Shown piece by piece: positions 1-7,941 of a stretch of DNA of 64,000 bases. The notes beneath the pieces are model-generated. The model saw only the letters and a program-made list of their open reading frames with translations. It searched no databases and was not told the origin of the DNA. Numbering within the stretch: position 1 is the stretch's first letter; each line of letters opens with the position of its first letter. Made by a program: the position numbers and the translations under genes. The stretch is from CAZLRH01 sp964562015 (GTDB taxonomy: Bacteria > Verrucomicrobiota > Verrucomicrobiia > Opitutales > JABDGR01), in NCBI GenBank assembly GCA_964562015.1, contig CAZLRH010000004.1, positions 62,001 to 126,000 on the forward strand. Direction: 5' to 3'.

Positions 1-1
1 G

Positions 2-1234
2 GCGGGTGCATGGAGCAAGCCCGTGCTCGTCCAGGCTGGCAAGGGACTCATTGACCCCTGCCCGCTCTGGGACGACGACGGCAAAGTCTGGCTCGTGCAT
101 GGCTGGGCCAATTCGCGCTCGGGCCGCAGCAATCTGCTGACGCTCGTGCCGCTCACCGCCGATGCCGCCGCAACGGCCGGCGACGGGCGCGACATAATCA
201 CCGGCGCGGATTTCAAGGTCACCACCTTGGAAGGCCCCAAGTTCTACAAGCTGAATGGCTTTTATTGGATTTTTGCGCCGGTCGGTGGAGTCACCGGCGG
301 CACGCAAGCTGTGTTCCGCGCCAAAAATATCGAAGGCCCGTACGAGTATCGCAACGTACTGGCCCGCGGCAACACGCTCACGAACGGCCCGCACCAGGGC
401 GGTCTCGTCGATACGCCGGACGGCAAGGAATGGTGGTTCGTGCATTTTCAAGACAAGAGCGCGTATGGCCGCATCACCCATCTGGAACCTGTCGTGTGGA
501 AGGCGGATGGCTGGCCGGTCATGGGAGCGGACGCCGACGGCGACGGCACCGGCGAGCCCGTGCTTACTTCCAAAAAGCCCAACGTCGGCCAGAACTATCC
601 GCCCGCCGAACCGCAGACTTCGGATGAATTCACTGCATCCACGCTCGGGCTGCAGTGGCAATGGCAGGCCAACCCGCAAAACGGCTGGTACTCGCTCACC
701 GCCCGTCCCGGCTGGGTGCGCTTATTTGCCCAAATGCCCGCGCCCGGTGGCATCACGCAACAACCCAATTTGCTCCTGCAGAAATTTCCCGCGCCGGAAT
801 TTGTCGTCACCGTCAAATTGGACCTTCCTCCCGGCGAGGACGGCAGCAGCGCCGGACTCGTCGTGTACGGCCAGCCTTGCGTCCGCCTCATGCTGGCCCA
901 AACCACGAAAGACGCACGCGTGCTCCAACTTATCAGTCTCGCACCCAACCGCGCCTTGACCGAAACGAGCCCACCGTCTGTGCCGTGGACTGACTCGACC
1001 GCCTATTTGCGCGTGACGGTCACGTCCGGCGCGCTCTGCCAGTTCAGCTATAGTAATGACAATATCACCTTTACGAATTTCGATGTCTCCGTGCCCGTAA
1101 CGGCGGTGCCCGGCAGTTGGATCGGCGCCAAATTCGGTCTCTATATGCTCTCCCCTGACACGTCCCACCCCGTGTACGCGGATTTCGATTGGGTGCACGT
1201 CGAACCGCTGTCCACGGGCGGCCTCGCCAAATAG
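2..1234 (+). CDS. GH43 glycoside hydrolase (beta-xylosidase/arabinofuranosidase type), 3' part only
   Basis: The gene is open at the left window edge, so its beginning, including the first part of the catalytic propeller, is missing. The visible part reads DPCPLWDDDGKVWLVHGW, a GH43 blade motif, followed by EGPKFY, the usual context of the GH43 general acid glutamate. From about the residue following PPAEPQTSDEF the protein becomes a beta-sandwich resembling the C-terminal concanavalin-like domain of GH43 beta-xylosidases (LLLQKFPAPEF, GEDGSSAGLVVYG). Members of this family remove xylose or arabinose from side chains of hemicellulose or pectin; the exact substrate cannot be told from the sequence. 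The first in-frame GTG at 23 is internal coding sequence and not a start. The gene is convergent with the GH105 gene, 12 bp apart, and both fit pectin breakdown. Confidence 0.85.
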   Translation, partial: AGAWSKPVLVQAGKGLIDPCPLWDDDGKVWLVHGWANSRSGRSNLLTLVPLTADAAATAGDGRDIITGADFKVTTLEGPKFYKLNGFYWIFAPVGGVTGGTQAVFRAKNIEGPYEYRNVLARGNTLTNGPHQGGLVDTPDGKEWWFVHFQDKSAYGRITHLEPVVWKADGWPVMGADADGDGTGEPVLTSKKPNVGQNYPPAEPQTSDEFTASTLGLQWQWQANPQNGWYSLTARPGWVRLFAQMPAPGGITQQPNLLLQKFPAPEFVVTVKLDLPPGEDGSSAGLVVYGQPCVRLMLAQTTKDARVLQLISLAPNRALTETSPPSVPWTDSTAYLRVTVTSGALCQFSYSNDNITFTNFDVSVPVTAVPGSWIGAKFGLYMLSPDTSHPVYADFDWVHVEPLSTGGLAK

Positions 1235-1246
1235 TGGCGGCCAGGC

Positions 1247-2491
1247 CTAAGCGCCCGGCGCTTTCGGCACGGTCGATTTCTCCGGCACTTTGCCCCCGAC
1301 CAACTTATAAACCTCGCTGCCCGCGAGCAAAAAGGCCCCGACGCCGTACGGCGTGGTCGAACTGGCATCAAACGCCTTCGGGGCCGCGCCCACGGGCTGC
1401 ACGTTGCCCACCTTGCCGTCGGCGCCGACGCACTGCACGAGCGCATTCCACGCCCGCAGCACCACGGGCTCGTAAGTCGCGCGGTCGAGGATTCCTTCGT
1501 TGATGCCCCAGGCCATCGCGTAGGTGTCGAAACCCGTGCCACTCGTTTCCTTCTCGGGATGGGCCACGGGGTCGAGCAATCCTGGCCGCCACAATCCGTC
1601 GGACTGTTGGATGGATTTCAATTTTTCCGCCATTTCCTTGAATTGCGCCACGTACTTGGGCCGGTCGGGATAATCCAAGGGCATGTATTGCAACATCCGC
1701 ACCAAGCCGCCCATCACCCAGCCATTGCCGCGCGACCAGAATAGTTTCTGCCCGTTCGGCTCCTTCTGCGTGAAGTAAGTGCTGTCGCGAAAATACAAAT
1801 GCTCCGTCTTGTCGTAGAGATAGTCCGAAGTCACCCACCACAGCCGGTTGGCGAAATCAAGATACTTTTTGTCGCCGGTGATCTTGGCCAGCCGCGCCCA
1901 CGCCGGCGGGTCCATAAACAGTGCATCGCACCACGACCATTTATCCGAGGCACCCGCCTTGCTGAAATTCAAATCATCGTCCTTGGGGCTCGCCATCACG
2001 GAATCGAAGCGCGCCCGCACGGCGACGATCATTTCCGGCTTCTGATAAATTTCATAAAGCTCCAAGTACGTCTGCCCCACCGCTTGGTCGTCGGCGTGAT
2101 ATTGCCGCGAGCCCTGCTTCCAATTGTTTTTCGCCGCCATGTCCAGCATCGCTTGAAAATATTTGTCACTCAAGGATTCGCGTCCCAAGGCCATTGCTCC
2201 CGCGTAAAAAGCGCTCTGAATCCACCCGTCCTTGGCATCGCTAGCCGGGTGGGCTAATTGCCAATTCGCGGCCTTTTCCATGATGCTCAAAACCTCGGCG
2301 GGCGTCGGCTTGACGGACGCGGAGGAGGCCGCCGCTGCTGCCGGCAGGCCAGCAGCGCTGGGCGTGACTGAAACCGGCGGACTGCCACTCGGTGGTTCCG
2401 CCACCGCCGCGCGCAACGGCACTCCCGCCAGTTGCGGGAAGATGCCGGCCAAAATCAAAGCGGAAAGACAGGACGCGAAAACATTCTTCAT
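1247..2491 (-). CDS. GH88/GH105 family unsaturated rhamnogalacturonyl/glucuronyl hydrolase
   Basis: This 414-residue exported protein matches the YteR/RhiN (GH105) fold: an (alpha/alpha)6 barrel with the DDQAVGQTYLELYE segment that holds the conserved Asp, then the RGNGWVMGGLVRML and GTGFDTYAMAWGINEG segments. GH105 enzymes hydrolyse the unsaturated uronic acid left at the non-reducing end of rhamnogalacturonan oligosaccharides after lyase cleavage, by hydrating the double bond. A start at 2491 is preferred because it gives a clean signal peptide (MKNVFASCLSALILAG...), followed by an Ala/Pro/Ser-rich linker of about 40 residues. The frame stays open to 2581, but those extra 30 residues are not signal-like. 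It would act downstream of a rhamnogalacturonan lyase such as the PL4 encoded at 58022. Confidence 0.88.
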   Translation of the reverse strand: MKNVFASCLSALILAGIFPQLAGVPLRAAVAEPPSGSPPVSVTPSAAGLPAAAAASSASVKPTPAEVLSIMEKAANWQLAHPASDAKDGWIQSAFYAGAMALGRESLSDKYFQAMLDMAAKNNWKQGSRQYHADDQAVGQTYLELYEIYQKPEMIVAVRARFDSVMASPKDDDLNFSKAGASDKWSWCDALFMDPPAWARLAKITGDKKYLDFANRLWWVTSDYLYDKTEHLYFRDSTYFTQKEPNGQKLFWSRGNGWVMGGLVRMLQYMPLDYPDRPKYVAQFKEMAEKLKSIQQSDGLWRPGLLDPVAHPEKETSGTGFDTYAMAWGINEGILDRATYEPVVLRAWNALVQCVGADGKVGNVQPVGAAPKAFDASSTTPYGVGAFLLAGSEVYKLVGGKVPEKSTVPKAPGA

Positions 2492-2773
2492 AAGACGCAA
2501 AGGGGTTTGATGAATAACTGGCCAACAAATGATCGGCCAGGCAACGACGCCCAGCCAAGCATCCGACTCCAGCCAAGGCAACCCGATTGCAGTGCGAGCG
2601 GGAATTCGACGTTAGGGTTCACGGCTAGAGCCGCCCACGCGCATGAAAGGAAATCCAAAGGCGCACACAAAAGCCGCGGCGGCGGGCCGTTTTTGCTTGC
2701 CTGCATGACGGACAAACAGGATATTTTCCCTTCTTGCCCCGTGTTCCGCCCCAGGCGGCTACGGCGTGCACCC

Positions 2774-2865
2774 GGAGAGGTGGCCGAGTGGTCTAAGGCG
2801 CTGGTTTGCTAAACCGGTGTAGGGGTTAAACTCTACCGTGGGTTCGAATCCCATCCTCTCCGCCA
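2774..2865 (+). tRNA. tRNA-Ser(GCU)
   Basis: This is a complete class II tRNA. The acceptor stem GGAGAGG (2774-2780) pairs with CCTCTCC (2855-2861), the anticodon loop TTGCTAA gives anticodon GCU, there is a long variable arm typical of tRNA-Ser, the T loop is GGTTCGAATCC, and the CCA end is encoded (2863-2865). The 3' part of this gene is repeated at 19433, so it was apparently used as an integration site (see the island entry). Confidence 0.96.
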
Positions 2866-2879
2866 GTTTTATAACTGGC
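2840..2879 (+). repeat. Left attachment-type direct repeat (attL-like) inside tRNA-Ser
   Basis: Forty bases covering the T arm, the 3' acceptor strand, the CCA end and the following hairpin recur at 19433-19472 in the same orientation. Aligned base by base, 37 of 40 agree; the differences are at 2850, 2861 and 2871. The left copy belongs to the functional tRNA gene. The match extends 14 bp past the tRNA, so it is not just shared tRNA consensus. Confidence 0.82.
2862..2879 (+). terminator. Hairpin directly after tRNA-Ser, possible tRNA terminator
   Basis: GCCAGTT (2862-2868) and AACTGGC (2873-2879) form a perfect 7-bp stem with a TTAT loop, starting at the tRNA discriminator base. No long T run follows, so this may be a processing or termination structure. 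The same hairpin, with a TTTT loop, is preserved in the second copy at 19455-19472. Confidence 0.4.
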
Positions 2880-2898
2880 TCTAATTTAACAGATTACA

Positions 2899-3384
2899 GT
2901 GAATTCGTGGTTTAAAAACCTCCAAGGTGACAATGAAAATGACAATAAATCGCCTAGGAGAGCAATTGTCGCAGATGGAATAATTTCCTCATCAAACGAT
3001 GGGATAGCCTCCCCTACGCAACGGCTGTTCAATCGCGGCTATGCCGTCACGTCCTATGCCTCCCAGGGCAAAACCGTGGACACGGTGCTTTTCGCAGATG
3101 CGGCAAACCGGGCCGCGACCAACTGCAATCAGTGGTATGTGGCGATTTCCCGTGGCCGCAGACGTGTGGTCGTGTTCACCTCAGACAAGGCCGAATTGCG
3201 CACCAACATTGAGCAAACTGGCGACCGAGGCCTCGCCCGGGAAATGAAGTCCGGCTTTACGGCACAGGCTGGGCTCCCGGAGTGGTCGCACAGGGCGATG
3301 GTCATGGCAAATCAAGTGCGGCGGCATGAAGCCGTCATGCATTGGACAAGTAACCATGCGCCAGACCATAAAATCTCCCTGTGA
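2899..3384 (+). pseudogene. C-terminal remnant of a TraI/TrwC (MobF) relaxase-helicase
   Basis: The 161-residue frame holds only the end of a superfamily 1 helicase. RGYAVTSYASQGKTVDTVLF corresponds to motif V and WYVAISRGRRRVVVFTSD to motif VI of RecD-like helicases, as found at the C-terminus of conjugative relaxases. Relaxase, Walker A and Walker B regions are absent. The first 45 or so residues (from a GTG start) do not look like the family, so the fragment probably begins at a recombination junction. It begins 34 bp after the tRNA. It is best read as debris of an integrative conjugative element rather than a working gene. A RecD2-type helicase fragment is the alternative reading. Confidence 0.7.
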
Positions 3385-3540
3385 AAAGTGCGAGAAATGC
3401 CTCGGATGGGCGCTGTAGTGCCAACCCCGATGAAAAATATGCTGCATCGTTCCGGTATGGCGAAGAATATCCAATACAAAACTTTGCTCGGCCCTACGGC
3501 TGTTAGGGAGTTGCAAACGCGTGGTTGGTTTTGCAAGGCC
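3385..3540. other. Intergenic spacer, no gene seen
   Basis: This short spacer separates the relaxase remnant from the convergent GH78 gene. No credible open frame, repeat or terminator hairpin was recognised. It may be further degraded mobile-element sequence. Confidence 0.4.
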
Positions 3541-6288
3541 CTATGGCAATAAAGCGACAAAGGTATAATCCCCCGATCCCGCTTCGTATTCCGTGTATGA
3601 TCCGCTGGTCTGAAAGAATTTTACCCCGTTGACCTCGGCGATAGGCGTGCCTCTTTCGGTGATTGATTTAGTGTTTATCGTCGGAAGGCAGATTGTTGCC
3701 GTAGAATTTGGCGGGATAACTATGTGCATCGTCAGATGCTGGCCGTCCCGCTTCCATTCACTCACGATTTTCCCGCGCGGGGACGCATAGGCCGCCTTCG
3801 CCTCGGTCAGGTCGCCCACGATGCCCGGATGAATGAAGAAGTGTTTGTAGCCCGGCGACTGCGGATCCAGTTGGATACCCGCCAAATCATGGAAATACCA
3901 TTCCACCACATGCCCAAGCATGAATTGAATCTGGGAGTTGTCACGGTTGTCATTCCAGGTTTCCGGCAAAGCGGTCGCCCCCATTTTCAGTTGGTAACCG
4001 TATCCCGGGCTTTCCGTCTGATTGTTCAGGGCGAAGACCACGTCAGAGCGTCCGGCATCGGCCAGCGCACGTAATAGATACGGCAACCCCACTTCTCCGA
4101 CCGTCATCGCATATTTGCGTTTCTCCAAGTCACTCACGAGATTAGCAACGACGGCGGCGCGATTGGCTGGCTCGACGAGGCCTAAGTCCAGCGCCATGGC
4201 ATTGGCGCATTGCGACCCGGTTCCATACTGTTTCGTATCGGGGTGGAAAAAGGTGGTGTTAAAGGCCGAACGAATTTCTTCTGCGCGTTGTTCGTTTGCA
4301 GTGGCTTCCTCAAACTGCCCCAACAATTTGGCCGTTTTGGCCAATGCTTCCACGTCACCGTAATAGATGGCCGTGGTGACTAAATTCAAGGCCGTGTCAG
4401 GGCTGGCGCGCTGGCCGGTCCAATCGCCCAAGCCAGGAGCGGCGATTCCGTTTTTTGCGTTTTGGGTGATGTGCTCGACGTAACCCTTCATGACTGCATA
4501 GTTGCGCCGCAGCACAGCCACATCCCCCGTCCGCTCGTATTGTTGCCAAGGTAGCATTACCCCGGTGCTACCCCATTCAATGGCGTCCCGCCATTTGGCG
4601 CTCATGATAGGATACTCCGGCACATGCGTGGGAATCAGGCCATTGGGGAGTTGGCAGTCGGCCATATCTCCCATGATTTTTCCAAAGAGGGGATTCATGT
4701 CGTAGTTGTAAAAGAAAGACGGGCCGTGCAGGTGGTCTTGTTCCAGCCAGCCCAGCCGCTCGCGGTGTGGACAGTCAGAAATGATACTCATCATATTGCT
4801 CACCTCCGCCCAGTGAATCATGGCATAGATGCGGTTAATGAGGTCATTGGAACAGGAAAATTCACCGACCGGCGTGACCGAAGAATGGACGACCAACCCG
4901 GCGATGGAATCAACCACCGGTGCGTCGCCGCCGTCTTTCGACGGAATGCACTCCACTTGGAGATAACGGTCTCCGCAGTAGTAGAATCTTGAGGTGTAGC
5001 TCTCGCTGCCCGTACCAGCCAAGGTGTACTGGCTCCAAGCCTTGCCGTTGTAATTGTTGGTGAAAAGGGTGCCATCTGGATTAACCAGTTCACTGGGCGT
5101 CACCTTGACCACGGCCCCGGCTGGCCCGTGAACCGTGAACTGGGTCAGGTGCGACGCCGCTTGGCCCAAGTCGTAAATGGTTACACCCGGCTTTATTTCG
5201 TGGTGGCTAACTGCCGTTTGCGTTTCGAAGGTGCGGATGGGTGGAGCGGAGCGAGAAATGCCTCGCAGTTCACCACCGGGCCCGTTTGCGACCTCGGCCG
5301 GCGACCATTTTGTTTCGTCAAAGCCAGCTTGGTCCCAACCCTTTTGCTCCATGCGGGCATCCCAGTCTTCACCTCCATAAACGCTGGAGAAAGTCATCGG
5401 GCTGGTCCCCGCGTGCCAGTGTTCATCGGTGCCGATAATGTTGACTGAACCGTCTTGGTATTCGAGGCGAATGCGTACAATGGCCTGCAATGGCCCGAAT
5501 GATTTCTCAAATTTTGCGTAACGACCGCCTTTCGCGACGCGATACATGCCGTTGCCCAGTAGAATGCCCACTGCGTTGGGCCCGTCATGAACGAGTGAAG
5601 TCACGTCATAGGTGTCGTAGAGGCAGGTTTTCGTGTATTCAGTCCATCCTGGCGTAAGCACGTCCACCGTCACGTTGTTGCCGTTAAGATGCATCTCGTA
5701 TTGACCGAGCCCGCAGATATTGACGGTTGCTCGTTTTAGTCCGGTTTTGGTGGCAAATTCGCAGCGCAACAGAAAGGTGCTGTCATTGTTGCCACTTAAG
5801 CTGGCCGGGGCCGTAATCCATTTGGCTCCCCAGTCAGCTTGATTGAGAACGCCCATGGTCCATTGCGCCGGAGAACTCCAATCCGAAACATTCCCAGCAC
5901 CGTCCCAGACGCGTACTTTCCACCAAACAGCCTCATCGGATTGCAGCGACTGGCCCGCGTAAATTATCTGATTCATCTGATCGGACATGATCTTACCCGA
6001 ATCCCATAAATCACCTTTATCCTGTGCGAGTAGCGCGGACGAGGAAGCGACAAGGATTTGATATGCGCTTTGCGCCAATCCGCGCGCGGTGGGGTCATTC
6101 GCCTGTAAGACCCAGTCGAGCCGTGGCTGTGCGGAATCTATTCCACGCGGGTTCTCGAAATAGTCGCACTGTAGATTTGCCGGAGTCAGTGCTGTCGCAG
6201 TCGCCGCGTCGGCATGGGCCAAGCAGAGCATACTGGCAAAAAAGACCAAGAAAGTGCGTGATTTATTTTTTGTTATTTCCATTTTCAT
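3541..6288 (-). CDS. GH78 alpha-L-rhamnosidase, exported
   Basis: This 915-residue protein has the usual bacterial GH78 layout: a signal peptide (about residues 1-28), N-terminal beta-sandwich and rhamnosidase-type carbohydrate-binding domains (LGQYEMHLNG, TPGWTEYTKTCLYDTYDVT), an (alpha/alpha)6 barrel, and a C-terminal beta-sandwich. The catalytic-region motif DCPHRERLGW starts at Asp505, with Glu510 in the position of the GH78 acidic pair, and GATALPETWN places the general base candidate at Glu776. The enzyme inverts the anomeric centre to release terminal alpha-linked L-rhamnose, probably in the periplasm or outside the cell. It is the last gene of a minus-strand run that starts at 13827, 27 bp downstream of the DUF4038 gene. 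A second, divergent GH78 lies in the same island at 16655. Confidence 0.93.
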   Translation of the reverse strand: MKMEITKNKSRTFLVFFASMLCLAHADAATATALTPANLQCDYFENPRGIDSAQPRLDWVLQANDPTARGLAQSAYQILVASSSALLAQDKGDLWDSGKIMSDQMNQIIYAGQSLQSDEAVWWKVRVWDGAGNVSDWSSPAQWTMGVLNQADWGAKWITAPASLSGNNDSTFLLRCEFATKTGLKRATVNICGLGQYEMHLNGNNVTVDVLTPGWTEYTKTCLYDTYDVTSLVHDGPNAVGILLGNGMYRVAKGGRYAKFEKSFGPLQAIVRIRLEYQDGSVNIIGTDEHWHAGTSPMTFSSVYGGEDWDARMEQKGWDQAGFDETKWSPAEVANGPGGELRGISRSAPPIRTFETQTAVSHHEIKPGVTIYDLGQAASHLTQFTVHGPAGAVVKVTPSELVNPDGTLFTNNYNGKAWSQYTLAGTGSESYTSRFYYCGDRYLQVECIPSKDGGDAPVVDSIAGLVVHSSVTPVGEFSCSNDLINRIYAMIHWAEVSNMMSIISDCPHRERLGWLEQDHLHGPSFFYNYDMNPLFGKIMGDMADCQLPNGLIPTHVPEYPIMSAKWRDAIEWGSTGVMLPWQQYERTGDVAVLRRNYAVMKGYVEHITQNAKNGIAAPGLGDWTGQRASPDTALNLVTTAIYYGDVEALAKTAKLLGQFEEATANEQRAEEIRSAFNTTFFHPDTKQYGTGSQCANAMALDLGLVEPANRAAVVANLVSDLEKRKYAMTVGEVGLPYLLRALADAGRSDVVFALNNQTESPGYGYQLKMGATALPETWNDNRDNSQIQFMLGHVVEWYFHDLAGIQLDPQSPGYKHFFIHPGIVGDLTEAKAAYASPRGKIVSEWKRDGQHLTMHIVIPPNSTATICLPTINTKSITERGTPIAEVNGVKFFQTSGSYTEYEAGSGDYTFVALLP

Positions 6289-6315
6289 GAGATAAAAAGC
6301 CTGCGAGTTCTTAAT

Positions 6316-7941
6316 TTAAGAGCCTGGGGTTCCCACATGCAGCGCCACTGGCCCTTCCGGCCATTCTGCTGGAGGCTTCAGTTCCACTGTTCCATTATCC
6401 AAATTCCCCGCATCCTGCCATTGGCCGGTTAAGGGCTGATACCATTGGGCCTTGAGTGGCTGCGCCAGCCCTTCTAATTTCAAGGTGAACGGCTTGGCCA
6501 CATTGAGGAAAACGATATACTCATGGCCAGAATCAGCCAGGCAGTATCCTTCGCTGGTCAGGCCATCGACCGACTTCATCCGCCAATAGCCGGTTATCTC
6601 AAAAAAATCGTGCAGGTGTTTAAAATAGGCGTAGCCCGGCGGGTTGTCTTGCGGACGAATGATATCCCAAGCCGTGTAAGTGTAGTAATACCCCACTGAT
6701 CCACCCGACAGGACAATTTCCCAGGCTCGACGGCAAACTTCCTCCGCTGATTGCGCGACATTGTAGGTTTTATCATTCGCGCCCAAGGGGCCATGTTCGT
6801 AGCCATACTCGATGTTGCTCACCGGCCAAGTGCGTTGCGCAAGATGCGCCAACATGGTTCCCCGCCAGTCCGAGTTCTGTTGATCCGAACGGTAATCCAC
6901 CAAGTCGTTATACGCGCCCTTGTCGTAGTTTGCCTTGTCATCGTGAACCGTTAGCAGTCGGTGATAGCTGTCGTTCACTCTGATAAAGCGCAGCCGTCCG
7001 GTCTTGTAATCCAAGTCCTTCTCGTACTGCGCCTCCTTCGCCAAATCCCAGACAACATTGGGATACGCGGCATAGCGCGCGATCAACCAGCGATAATAGA
7101 GATCATCCTCGGGGCTGCCATTCGCAGGCCAATTGACCTGCTTGTTATATACCTTCATCAGAATGTGCGCCCCGATCCCGCGTTGGTAAAGTGCCTCGAT
7201 TACACGATCATAGTGTTGCCAATAAGCTAAATTGAAGCGGCCGTGATCCGGCTGATCGTTGGTTCCCTCCCAGGCGTAAAGCGGAGGCGGGCCAAAATCA
7301 TCCGGCCCGGTCTTTCCTTTGCGCCAACTGGTGTCCTGGGCAAAGGCGTTTAGGACGACAAAATTAAACCCGTTGGCAGCAAGCTTATCGAGAAAGGGAT
7401 TGAGCACTTTCAACTCCGGATCGTTGGTGTCCAGCGCCCACAGCCAATCGCATTCGTAGCCCATCGGGAAAAAGTGTGTCCCGTCCTCGAAAACGAATTG
7501 GTGCGGGTGCTCCAAATTAACGTGGAGGCTGCCATGCTCCACGAGTGAATGATTCGCCACAGAGACAAATGCGCCGCTTTTACCATTCAAATCCGCTACG
7601 TCAGAATGCGTTACAAAAGACCATGCTCCTTCGGTGGACGCCGAGATACGCACCTTCCAAGTTCCATTGCCGTCATAAAATCCTGGCACGTTAAGCTTCA
7701 CTCCACCCGGACCAGTTACCTCTGCAGAAAACGCGACGTTGAACGGATTGCCTTCAACCGATGAACAAGAAAATCCAAAATCGTGCGGCTCCCAGCGAGG
7801 GACTTCAATGGGTGTAGAAGCCGCCATGGTCCTGCTCGCCAATGCGAGGAACAGGGTAATGCCCCTCCACCACGCCGCGCCAAGGGAGAAGAATGATAGG
7901 CGGCCCAGGCTAGTGGTGGCGAACGGGTTGCTTGACGTCAT
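6316..7941 (-). CDS. DUF5060/DUF4038 glycoside hydrolase (GH140-like, apiosidase family)
   Basis: The 541-residue protein has an N-terminal DUF5060-type beta domain (about 40-135: WEPHDFGFSC, GNPFNVAFSAEVTGPGG), a TIM-barrel DUF4038 domain (about 145-450: FFPMGYECDWLWALD, GFNFVVLNAFAQD, VVWDLAKEAQ, SNIEYGYEHGP) and a C-terminal beta-sandwich. The Glu in DLAKE and the Glu in NIEYG are the likely acid/base and nucleophile, because they lie at the expected beta-4 and beta-7 ends. GH140 members cleave apiose linkages of rhamnogalacturonan II, but apiosidase activity here is only inferred. Its ATG overlaps the upstream stop by 4 bp (ATGA), which indicates translational coupling. A GGAAGA stretch just before the ATG can serve as ribosome binding site. 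The N-terminus is hydrophobic and ends in a likely signal cleavage site (LASRTMAAS). Confidence 0.78.
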   Translation of the reverse strand: MTSSNPFATTSLGRLSFFSLGAAWWRGITLFLALASRTMAASTPIEVPRWEPHDFGFSCSSVEGNPFNVAFSAEVTGPGGVKLNVPGFYDGNGTWKVRISASTEGAWSFVTHSDVADLNGKSGAFVSVANHSLVEHGSLHVNLEHPHQFVFEDGTHFFPMGYECDWLWALDTNDPELKVLNPFLDKLAANGFNFVVLNAFAQDTSWRKGKTGPDDFGPPPLYAWEGTNDQPDHGRFNLAYWQHYDRVIEALYQRGIGAHILMKVYNKQVNWPANGSPEDDLYYRWLIARYAAYPNVVWDLAKEAQYEKDLDYKTGRLRFIRVNDSYHRLLTVHDDKANYDKGAYNDLVDYRSDQQNSDWRGTMLAHLAQRTWPVSNIEYGYEHGPLGANDKTYNVAQSAEEVCRRAWEIVLSGGSVGYYYTYTAWDIIRPQDNPPGYAYFKHLHDFFEITGYWRMKSVDGLTSEGYCLADSGHEYIVFLNVAKPFTLKLEGLAQPLKAQWYQPLTGQWQDAGNLDNGTVELKPPAEWPEGPVALHVGTPGS

